Of a DNA stretch of 64,000 nt, positions 58,272 to 64,000 are shown piece by piece; the first letter of the stretch is position 1, and every line of letters starts with the position of its first letter. Source of the stretch: Pseudonocardia kujensis. GTDB taxonomy: Bacteria; Actinomycetota; Actinomycetes; Mycobacteriales; Pseudonocardiaceae. The translations under genes were made by a program, and so were the position numbers. The notes under the pieces are model-generated. The model was given only the letters and a program-made list of their open reading frames with translations, made no database searches and was not told the DNA's origin. The stretch spans positions 62,001-126,000 of the forward strand of contig NZ_JAJSOK010000014.1 in assembly GCF_021283305.1 (NCBI RefSeq). The letters run 5' to 3'.

Positions 58272-59732
58272 ATGGAGGTCGTGATCGTCGGCGCGGGCGC
58301 GGCCGGGGCGATGACCGCCCTGCTCGCGGCGCGCGCCGGGCACCACGTCACGCTGCTGGAGCGCGAGCCGGCGGCGCCGGCGGGATCCGTGGAGGAGGCC
58401 GCCGCCCGGGCGTTCCGGCCGACCGCACCGCAGATCGTGCAGCCGCACGTGCTGCTCGCGCGGTACCGGCTCCTGCTGCGCGAGCACCTGCCCGACGTGT
58501 ACGACGACCTGGTCCGCGACGGCGCCGTCGAGTCCCGGCTCGCGGCCCAGCTCCCGCCCACGCTCCGCGACCTGGCCCCCGGGCCCCACGACGACCGCTA
58601 CACGATGCTGCTCACCCGCCGGTCCACGCTGGACCGGGTCCTCGACGCGCGGGTGCGCTCCGAGCGGGGGATCACGGTGCGCGGCGGCGCCACCGTCCGC
58701 GGGCTGCTCACCCGGGGCGGAGCGCCCCCGCGGATCACCGGCGTCCGGCTGGACGACGGCGCGCTGGCCGCCGACGTCGTCGTCGACGCCTCGGGGCGGC
58801 GGTCCCGGGTCGACGGCTGGCTGGCGGGGGTGGGCGCGCGGCCACGCCCCGTCGTCAGGGCCGACTGCGGTCTCGCCTACTACAGCCGGCACTACCGCCT
58901 GCGCACCACGAACGACCTGCCCGGACGCGCGGACAACCGCACCATCCTCCCGCTCGACGAGTTCGTGGCCGGGATGTGGGGCGCCGACAACGGGACGGTC
59001 CTGCTGGGGCTGTGCCCGCTGGCCGAGGACCACCGGTTCCGCGTGCTGCGCGACCCGGAGGTGTTCACCGCGGTCTTCGCCACGGTGCCCGGCCTGCGGG
59101 GCTGGCTCGACGTGCTGGAACCGATCGGCGAGGTGTTCCCGATGGGCGGCCTGCACAACACCCTGCACCGCCTGGTCGACGCGGCCGGTCCGGTCGCCCT
59201 CGGGCTGCACGCCGTCGGTGACGGGGTCTGCACCACCAACCCGACGCTGGCCCGCGGGCTGGGCGTGGCGCTGCGGACCGCGCTCGACCTCGTCGACGCC
59301 CTCTCAGAACACCCGCACGACCCGCTCGCCCGCGCCCTGGCCCACGACGCGGCGATCACCGAGGGCGTCGAGCCGTTCTACCTCGACCAGGCCCGCACGG
59401 ACGCGGCGCGTCTCGCCCGGGTCCGCGGGGTGCTGCACGTGCGGGGGGTGCTCGACGGGCGACCCGCGGCCCCGGCGGCACCGGCCGCACCGCCTCCGTC
59501 GCCGGAGCGGGTGGGATTCGACGAGCTCTCCGCCGCGGCCTTCTTCGACGCGACGCTCTTCCGCACCGCCGCCTCGGTGCGGGGCATGCTCGTCCGCCCC
59601 GAGGCGGTCTACATCGACCCCGCCGTGGTCGCCCGGGTCCGGGAGGTGCAGGCCGCGCACCCCGACGGGGTTCCCGCCCCCGCCCAGCCCGACCCCGACC
59701 GCCTCGCGAAGGCCCTCGCCGCGGCGGCGTGA
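58272..59732 (+). CDS. FAD-dependent oxidoreductase (phenol hydroxylase/styrene monooxygenase-like)
   Basis: 486 aa, ATG at 58272. N-terminal FAD site VVIVGAGAAGAMTALLAARAG and a later FAD motif LGLHAVGDGVCTTNPTLARGLGVAL. RYTMLLTRRSTLDRVLDARV and VVVDASGRRSRVDGWL are typical of the group A flavoprotein hydroxylase/epoxidase fold. The C-terminal region has a Pro/Ala-rich break (RPAAPAAPAAPPPSPE) before an unplaced domain of about 75 residues. Its oxidative partner and substrate are unknown. Confidence 0.8.
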   Translation: MEVVIVGAGAAGAMTALLAARAGHHVTLLEREPAAPAGSVEEAAARAFRPTAPQIVQPHVLLARYRLLLREHLPDVYDDLVRDGAVESRLAAQLPPTLRDLAPGPHDDRYTMLLTRRSTLDRVLDARVRSERGITVRGGATVRGLLTRGGAPPRITGVRLDDGALAADVVVDASGRRSRVDGWLAGVGARPRPVVRADCGLAYYSRHYRLRTTNDLPGRADNRTILPLDEFVAGMWGADNGTVLLGLCPLAEDHRFRVLRDPEVFTAVFATVPGLRGWLDVLEPIGEVFPMGGLHNTLHRLVDAAGPVALGLHAVGDGVCTTNPTLARGLGVALRTALDLVDALSEHPHDPLARALAHDAAITEGVEPFYLDQARTDAARLARVRGVLHVRGVLDGRPAAPAAPAAPPPSPERVGFDELSAAAFFDATLFRTAASVRGMLVRPEAVYIDPAVVARVREVQAAHPDGVPAPAQPDPDRLAKALAAAA

Positions 59733-59738
59733 GGCGGA

Positions 59739-59996
59739 TCAGGCCGGCTCCTCCGCCGCCCGCTTCCGCGCGGCGCCGAAGCGCTGCTGGACGTTCTGCT
59801 TCGTGGTGCCGTAGAGGGCGCCGATCTTCGACCAGCTCGCGCCGGCCTCGCGGGCCTCGGCGGCACGGCGTCGTTCGACCTCCTCCGCGGCACACCGCAG
59901 GTCTCTCGCGGCGGCGAGGGCCTCGAGGGGACTCCCGGCCGCGGCGAGCGCGTCAAGGGCCTTCTGCACGTGCTTGAGGCCACTGTCAGCCGACAC
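59739..59996 (-). CDS. small helix-turn-helix protein, probable autoregulator
   Basis: 85 aa from GTG at 59996. Middle and C-terminal half is a helix-turn-helix: EAREAGASWSKIGALYGTTKQNVQQRFGAARKR, similar to the HTH of small actinobacterial DNA-binding proteins with the pattern GxSWxxIGxxLGxTKQ. No sensor domain. There is no ribosome site, and the -10-like TAGCAT of the minus-strand promoter ends 7 bp before the GTG, so the mRNA may be leaderless. The first of three 17-bp inverted repeats abuts the start, strongly suggesting self-repression. Confidence 0.75.
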   Translation of the reverse strand: MSADSGLKHVQKALDALAAAGSPLEALAAARDLRCAAEEVERRRAAEAREAGASWSKIGALYGTTKQNVQQRFGAARKRAAEEPA

Positions 59997-59998
59997 GC

Positions 59999-60062
59999 GT
60001 CAATGCTAGCTTGACGGTTCGGCCGTCAATGATAGGTTGACGAACGTCAACTCGGCGTTGAC
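59999..60062. promoter_or_regulatory. three GTCAA-N7-TTGAC operators between divergent small genes
   Basis: Three inverted repeats with identical 5-bp arms and 7-bp centres: 59999-60015 (centre TGCTAGC), 60025-60041 (TGATAGG) and 60046-60062 (CTCGGCG). Starts are 26 and 21 bp apart. The TTGAC arms also act as -35-like elements on both strands (TTGACG at 60011 with TAGGTT at 60033 rightwards). They fill the whole space between the HTH gene and the gene at 60093. Confidence 0.8.
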
Positions 60063-60092
60063 GAGAAGCGGCGACCCAGGAGGTGTGGGCAG

Positions 60093-60410
60093 ATGGACGG
60101 GCGGATCCACCAGCAGGGCCGGGCGGAGCGCGACCGGCGCGGGGCGTCGGACCGGGAGGTGAGCCGCGCACTCCGGGCCGTCTACTTCGCGGTCGCCGCA
60201 CTGCGGCACGCGCCACGGTCGCCGCAGGTCACGCGGGCCATCTCCGAGGCGAGCACCGCCGTCGGCACCCTGCCGGGCGGCTTCGTCGCCGAGGCGCTCT
60301 ACCGACTCCTCGGCACGATCGAGGACTGCCATCGCGCAGGCACGGCGGGCTCCACCCGGCTCGACGAGCGGTGGCGCACCGCGACCGCCGCCGTGCGACT
60401 GGCCGGCTGA
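60093..60410 (+). CDS. small hypothetical protein divergent to the HTH gene
   Basis: 105 aa, ATG at 60093 behind AGGAGG (spacing 8), a strong ribosome site. Hydrophilic N-terminus (RIHQQGRAERDRRGASDREV), then helical ALRAVYFAVAALRHAP and TRAISEASTAVGTLPGGFVAEALYRLLG. No family recognised. It shares the operator region with the HTH gene, so its expression should respond to that protein. The gap 60411-60621 after it holds no clear gene. Confidence 0.65.
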   Translation: MDGRIHQQGRAERDRRGASDREVSRALRAVYFAVAALRHAPRSPQVTRAISEASTAVGTLPGGFVAEALYRLLGTIEDCHRAGTAGSTRLDERWRTATAAVRLAG

Positions 60411-60621
60411 CAGCAGACCCCGGACCCCCTCGACCACGAGCAGTCGCCGACCTCCCCGCCCGGCCGCAGGAACCAGCCCGGGGACGACAGGGAGCCGTCG
60501 GCGTGCCGAAATACTCGTCGGCGTCGAGGCAGACGATCCCGTCGAAGGTCTCACCGGCGACGGGCCAGGGCGTGCGCATCGGCCCCGCGGCGGTGGCGGG
60601 GATCGCGGAGGGGGTCGAGAC

Positions 60622-61401
60622 TCACCCGGCCGCCAGGGCCGCGAGGACCGGTTCCTCGACGGGCGTCGGGTCGGTCGCGTGCAGGTCCAGCAGGCCCGTC
60701 GGGTCGAGCGGCGGCTGGGCCATGAACCGCGGCCGGGTGCCGTGGTGGACCTGCGCGGAGTGCACCAGGAACGGGTGGACGAGGTAGACGTCGCCGGGCA
60801 GGCCGGTCGCGAGGGCCACGGGCAGGTCGTCGGTCGCCGGGACGGCCTCGCGGGCGAAGGCGAAGAAGTCCGCGCCCTCGTCGCCGTACGGGGCGAGCAA
60901 CCGCGCAGCCTTCCGGTGCGACCCGATCCGCACCTTCGTGGGGGCGTCCGCCTCGCCGACCTCCGAGAACAGGAAGAGCATCAGCAGTGCCCGGTTCCGG
61001 GAGCGCACGTTCAGGCGGAACTCGCCGGTCGGGCCGGCGAAGCTCGCCTCGACGTGCCAGCCGGCGTCGCCCGGGTCGTCGGCGTGCGGGAACCGGATCG
61101 GGAACGTGCCGAGCCCGCGCCGCGGCCGCCACCGCCCCGGTCCGACGAGCTGGTCCAGCGCGCCGTGCAGCCGGTCCGTCGTCGCGGCCCGCCGGAACGG
61201 CGGATCGCCCCGGCCGGGGATCCGGTGGACCGGCAGGGTCCAGGTGGCGGGGTCGTCGGGCGCGGCGCCGGTCTCGGCCCGCACCTGCTCCCACAGCAGC
61301 GCGCGGCACTCGTCGGCGAGCGTGCGGGGGAAGGCCTCCTCGAGCCGGACGAACCCGTCGTCGGCGAAGGCGCGGACCTGTGCGGCGGAGAGGACGGCCA
61401 T
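60622..61401 (-). CDS. phytanoyl-CoA dioxygenase (PhyH) family protein
   Basis: 259 aa, ATG at 61401. PhyH start AQVRAFADDGFVRLEEAFP, then GWHVEASF with His-x-Glu as the metal pair (most members have His-x-Asp), and the distal HPFLVHSAQVHHGTRPRFM with His and the 2-oxoglutarate Arg. Fe(II)/2-oxoglutarate-dependent hydroxylase of unknown substrate. Divergent from the IclR gene by 109 bp and next to a sulfonate-type uptake locus, so a sulfonate-cleaving or related role is conceivable but unproven. Confidence 0.85.
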   Translation of the reverse strand: MAVLSAAQVRAFADDGFVRLEEAFPRTLADECRALLWEQVRAETGAAPDDPATWTLPVHRIPGRGDPPFRRAATTDRLHGALDQLVGPGRWRPRRGLGTFPIRFPHADDPGDAGWHVEASFAGPTGEFRLNVRSRNRALLMLFLFSEVGEADAPTKVRIGSHRKAARLLAPYGDEGADFFAFAREAVPATDDLPVALATGLPGDVYLVHPFLVHSAQVHHGTRPRFMAQPPLDPTGLLDLHATDPTPVEEPVLAALAAG

Positions 61402-61510
61402 CGGTCCGGGATGGTGGACCGGATGCGCGCGCCGCCACCACCGGTTTTCCGGCCCGGCGCGGCTACGGTGGATCGGTGCTGCGAGTTCCCCCGCCGCCCC
61501 GGGAGCGGGC

Positions 61511-62293
61511 GTGACGGCCGCCGCCCCTTCCGCGCGCGGCTCCGAGATCCAGTCCGTGGCCCGTGCGGCCTCGGTGCTCGGCGTGGTCGTCGACAGCCCG
61601 CACGGCCTGACCACCACCGAGATCGCCAAGATCACCGGGTTGACCGTGAGCACGGTGCACCGGCTGGCGCACACGCTCGTCTCGGGCAACCTGCTGTGTC
61701 GCGACCAGGGCAGCGAGCGCTTCCTGCCGGGCCCGCTGCTGCTGCGGCTGGCCCGTAAGGCCCTCGGCGCCTCGGGCGTCCCGGAGGCCGCCGACGTGCT
61801 CAAGGAGCTCGCGGACCGCACGGGTGAGACGGCGAGCATCGGCATGCGCCGTGGCGACGAGGTCCTGGTCCTGCTGTCCGTGCCGTCGACGAAGGCCCTG
61901 CGTTACACCGGCCGTCCCGGTGCCCGCGTGCCGCTGTTGGAGTCCGCGATCGGCTGCGCGATCGTGGCGTTCGGCGCCGATCCGGTCGGCCAGGCCGCGG
62001 AGGTCCTGACGCGGACCGGCAGCGGCAGTCCCGAGTCGTGGGCGACGGAGATCGACCTGCTGGCCACCCAGTTCCGCGGTTACGCGGTGCTCGACGACCC
62101 GCACGACCCCGCGTTGCGGGCGGTCGCGGCACCCGTGGTGGGGGCGAGCGAGCACGTCCGGATGGGGGTCGAGATCCAGGGCCCGGCCAGCCGGTTGCCC
62201 GACGAGCGGCTCGACGGGCTGGGCTCGGTCGTGCGGGCCGCGGCCGACGCGCTGGAGGGTCTCCCGGTGTCGATGGCGTTCGGGGATTTCTGA
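61511..62293 (+). CDS. IclR-family transcriptional regulator
   Basis: 260 aa from GTG at 61511. N-terminal winged helix SVARAASVLGVVVDSPHGLTTTEIAKITGL...VHRLAHTLVSGNLL and C-terminal effector domain (ETASIGMRRGDEVLVLLSVPS, YTGRPGARVPLLESAIGCAIVAF, FRGYAVLDD). Such proteins bind palindromes of about 14-17 bp near their own promoter. It reads towards the uptake operon, and repeat sequences suited to IclR binding lie right after its stop. Confidence 0.9.
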   Translation: MTAAAPSARGSEIQSVARAASVLGVVVDSPHGLTTTEIAKITGLTVSTVHRLAHTLVSGNLLCRDQGSERFLPGPLLLRLARKALGASGVPEAADVLKELADRTGETASIGMRRGDEVLVLLSVPSTKALRYTGRPGARVPLLESAIGCAIVAFGADPVGQAAEVLTRTGSGSPESWATEIDLLATQFRGYAVLDDPHDPALRAVAAPVVGASEHVRMGVEIQGPASRLPDERLDGLGSVVRAAADALEGLPVSMAFGDF

Positions 62294-62334
62294 CCGGACA
62301 TTTGTCCGAAGGACCAGTTCCTGACCGGACATTT
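62291..62334. promoter_or_regulatory. paired 13-bp direct repeats, candidate IclR operator
   Basis: TGACCGGACATTT at 62291-62303 and 62322-62334, spaced 31 bp (three helical turns). The first copy overlaps the iclR stop codon and extends into the palindrome CGGACATTTGTCCG (62296-62309). They precede the substrate-binding gene at 62438 by about 100-150 bp, in its promoter region. Confidence 0.55.
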
Positions 62335-62437
62335 CACCATGCGCGAATGTGTCCCGCATCCCGCAAAGGGGCGTTGACCATCACCGCGGGGCCTGCCTAC
62401 TCTCGGCTCACCCGATCGGGAGAGGAGGCGAACGCAC

Positions 62438-63307
62438 GTGACCACGGACCGCGACGGCGAGATCGTCGTGTCGCCCAACCACGTCGTCTTCGACCTCCCC
62501 GAGATCGTGGCCGTGCAGGAGGGGCTCTTCGAGGCCGTCGGGCTGCGGGTGCGCTTCGCCGACGCCGCGGACCGCTCCGCCGACGCCGAGCGCAACCCGG
62601 CGGCGCGCCACAAGGAGTCGCAGTTCACCGCCGCCCGGGCGGACGTCTACAACGTCTGCGAGTGGGGCGGCATCGACCGGCTCGAGCGGGACACCCGCGG
62701 CGGCCGGATCGGCCACCTGCGCGCGGCGGTCGTCGCGCAGGCCCTGGTCAGCCTCGACGACGACCTCAACGAACCGCACGACCTCGCCGACGTGACGGTC
62801 TCGATCAACGAGTACACCGGCTCGCACTACACCGCACTGCACCTGCTCGAAGGCACCGTGCCCCGCGAGCGGATCACGCTGGCGCACACCGGCCCGCCCG
62901 GCACGAGGCTCGACCTGCTGCTGGCCGGCGAGTCCCGCGCGACCATGCTGATGGAGCCCTTCCTGTCCGTCGCGCTGACCCACGGCGCGCACGTCCTCGG
63001 CACCTACGCCTACCGCGGCTCCCAGGTCGTCGCCCCGCACCTCACCGCGGCGCAGCAGGAGGCGTACCGCACGGCCGTCGACAAGGCCGTGGACCTCGTC
63101 AACGCCGACCGGGCCCGCTGGGCGCCGACGATCGCCGCGGAGGCCGGGGACCGGCTCGACCCGGCCGACCTGCGCCCGGACTACTACCGCTACACGCACA
63201 TCGCGCCGTTCACCGAGCGCCGGTTCACCGAGACGTACGCCTGGATGCGCTCCTGGCGACTGACCGACGGCCGCTCCGGCTACGAGACCCTGCGGGCCCT
63301 GCGATGA
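62438..63307 (+). CDS. ABC-type sulfonate/nitrate substrate-binding-like protein without signal peptide
   Basis: 289 aa from GTG at 62438. NMT1/SsuA-like fold: VFDLPEIVAVQEGLFEAVGLRVRF, RADVYNVCEWGGIDRL, VSINEYTGSHYTALHLLEGTVP, LAGESRATMLMEPFLSVAL. There is no signal peptide, so this copy would stay in the cytosol and may act as an enzyme or sensor rather than a transporter part. Its stop overlaps the leader peptide start by 4 bp (ATGA). Confidence 0.78.
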   Translation: MTTDRDGEIVVSPNHVVFDLPEIVAVQEGLFEAVGLRVRFADAADRSADAERNPAARHKESQFTAARADVYNVCEWGGIDRLERDTRGGRIGHLRAAVVAQALVSLDDDLNEPHDLADVTVSINEYTGSHYTALHLLEGTVPRERITLAHTGPPGTRLDLLLAGESRATMLMEPFLSVALTHGAHVLGTYAYRGSQVVAPHLTAAQQEAYRTAVDKAVDLVNADRARWAPTIAAEAGDRLDPADLRPDYYRYTHIAPFTERRFTETYAWMRSWRLTDGRSGYETLRALR

Positions 63308-63390
63308 CCGGGGTGACCACACCGCTGCTCACCCGGCGCCGGCACGTCGACCTCTGCCTGATCAACGGCGGGACGTGTCCGGGGCGCTGA
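63304..63390 (+). CDS. cysteine-containing leader peptide (attenuation type)
   Basis: 28 aa, ATG at 63304, coupled to the preceding stop. The sequence MTGVTTPLLTRRRHVDLC plus a Cys near the end (residue 25) matches the actinobacterial leader peptides LTxRRHVDL...C placed before sulfur assimilation genes. Known from mycobacterial and streptomycete relatives: ribosome stalling at Cys codons under cysteine shortage opens the downstream ribosome site. Here it precedes a sulfonate-type binding protein, so cysteine-dependent control is likely. Confidence 0.75.
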   Translation: MTGVTTPLLTRRRHVDLCLINGGTCPGR

Positions 63391-63486
63391 GCGTCCCCAC
63401 CCGTCGTCCCCTCTCCCTCGAGACCGCGCGCGCCGCGTGCCGGTCCGCTGTCGCGCGCCCCCGCGCGCCCTCCCCTGGAGTACCCC
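63391..63486 (+). promoter_or_regulatory. leader region between leader peptide and substrate-binding gene
   Basis: The 96 bp after the leader peptide contain alternating GCGCGC blocks (63425-63470) that can form competing stems and a CTCC-containing stretch that could pair with the GGAG ribosome site at 63477-63480. It is the expected place for an attenuation switch. The exact structure was not computed. Confidence 0.4.
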
Positions 63487-64000
63487 ATGCCCGCTCGTCC
63501 CCTGCTGCTCGACCGGCGGGCCGTGCTGCGCGCCGGCCTGTTCGGTGCCGCCGGCCTCGCCGGTACGTCCCTGCTCGCCGCGTGCGGCGGCTCGCCCGGA
63601 CCGTCGGGATCCGGTCCGGCCCTCGCGGCCCGGGTCGAGGACACCCAGGCGGGCACCGCGGGCGCGGTGATCCGCCCGATCAGCGAGCAGAACAACCTGG
63701 TCGGGACCCTCGACCTCACCTACGTGGCCGGCACCGGCCCCGGCGACGTCCAGAACAAGCTGCTCTCCGGCGCACTCGACGTGGCGAGCATGGGGCCGCT
63801 CGGTGCGGTGGTCGCAGCCGAGGCCGGTGCCGACGTGGTGCTGTTCAGCACCAGCCTGAACAACCACGTCCGCTGGCTGGTCCCGGAGAACAGCCCCTAC
63901 CGCACCCCCGCCGACCTGCGCGGGAAGAAGGTCGCGACACCGCCCAACAACAGCGACGCCTTCCGCTCCACCCAGCTCGCGGCAGCGGTCAACGGCGGTG
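63487..64000 (+). CDS. ABC transporter substrate-binding lipoprotein (sulfonate/taurine type), 3' end outside window
   Basis: 171 codons are visible from ATG at 63487 with GGAG upstream. Signal: LLLDRRAVLRAGLFGAAGLAG with twin Arg, lipobox LLAAC, so lipid-anchored outside. Mature part shows the SsuA-like start: LTYVAGTGPGDVQNKLLSGALDVASMGP and WLVPENSPYRTPADLRGKKVATPP. It is the first exported gene of an uptake operon that must continue to the right (permease and ATPase expected). Its expression should follow the leader peptide. The substrate is probably a sulfonate or other sulfur source. Confidence 0.85.
   Translation, partial: MPARPLLLDRRAVLRAGLFGAAGLAGTSLLAACGGSPGPSGSGPALAARVEDTQAGTAGAVIRPISEQNNLVGTLDLTYVAGTGPGDVQNKLLSGALDVASMGPLGAVVAAEAGADVVLFSTSLNNHVRWLVPENSPYRTPADLRGKKVATPPNNSDAFRSTQLAAAVNGG

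Noticed and set aside
60411-60621. Minus-strand segment reading GETFDGIVCLDADEYFG
   Set aside because: Too short, no start with a ribosome site and no family; could be a remnant but not supported.

Overview
The window is very GC-rich coding DNA with frequent GTG starts and AGGAGG-type ribosome sites. It fits a filamentous or nocardioform actinomycete. Mycofactocin-coupled dehydrogenases, GlnR-type orphan regulators, menaquinone synthesis, DUF3040 and an actinobacterial cysteine leader peptide suggest Pseudonocardiaceae, perhaps Pseudonocardia. That assignment comes from gene content only. No rRNA, complete tRNA, CRISPR array or transposase was found.

Layout. 0-17.8 kb is mixed chromosome: a partial Pls/PosA-type NRPS-like membrane protein with a degenerate adenylation domain, a rubrerythrin-VIT iron transporter, an APC permease, a secreted HET-C/CinY-like protein, an orphan gltD, a Baeyer-Villiger-type monooxygenase with a small Rieske protein, an SDR, an amidase, a LuxR regulator, a four-CBS protein, a DUF1326/DUF2182 pair and two lipoproteins. 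18-36.7 kb is a catabolic island: two AcoR/MimR-like regulators, two luciferase-like (LLM) oxidoreductases, a flavin reductase, two SDRs of the mycofactocin-coupled type, an aldehyde dehydrogenase, a crotonyl-CoA-reductase-like enzyme, an NDP-forming acyl-CoA ligase, two hot-dog/MaoC proteins and a ribose-type ABC importer. A shared 19-bp operator-like sequence (GTGT-N-C-N-A-N4-TG-N-AC) lies 69-110 bp before three minus-strand starts and 42-77 bp before two divergent plus-strand starts, which points to one regulon. 36.8-42.4 kb holds a hydrolase, decayed genes (DIP1984 family, a methyltransferase) and two GlnR-like regulators arranged tail to tail.

42.8-53.5 kb looks like a small specialised-metabolism locus. 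An operon of nitroreductase, acyl-CoA-dehydrogenase-fold monooxygenase, isochorismate synthase and O-methyltransferase is followed by an oppositely oriented block of MFS exporter plus a rifampin-phosphotransferase-like enzyme split over two genes. A 25-bp exact direct repeat brackets this block, and menD lies beyond it. 53.7-60.4 kb carries an anti-sigma kinase and STAS pair, a NUDIX hydrolase, DUF3040, a SulP transporter, a membrane protein with an FAD enzyme, and a divergent pair of small genes controlled by three identical-architecture inverted repeats. 60.6-64 kb holds a PhyH dioxygenase, an IclR regulator and a sulfonate-type uptake locus with a cysteine-containing leader peptide before the second substrate-binding protein, which runs off the window.

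The best candidates for something undescribed are the operator-defined catabolic regulon, the direct-repeat-bounded split phosphotransferase module beside an isochorismate-fed operon, the triple 17-bp operator at 60.0 kb, and the pseudo-adenylation membrane protein at the left edge.
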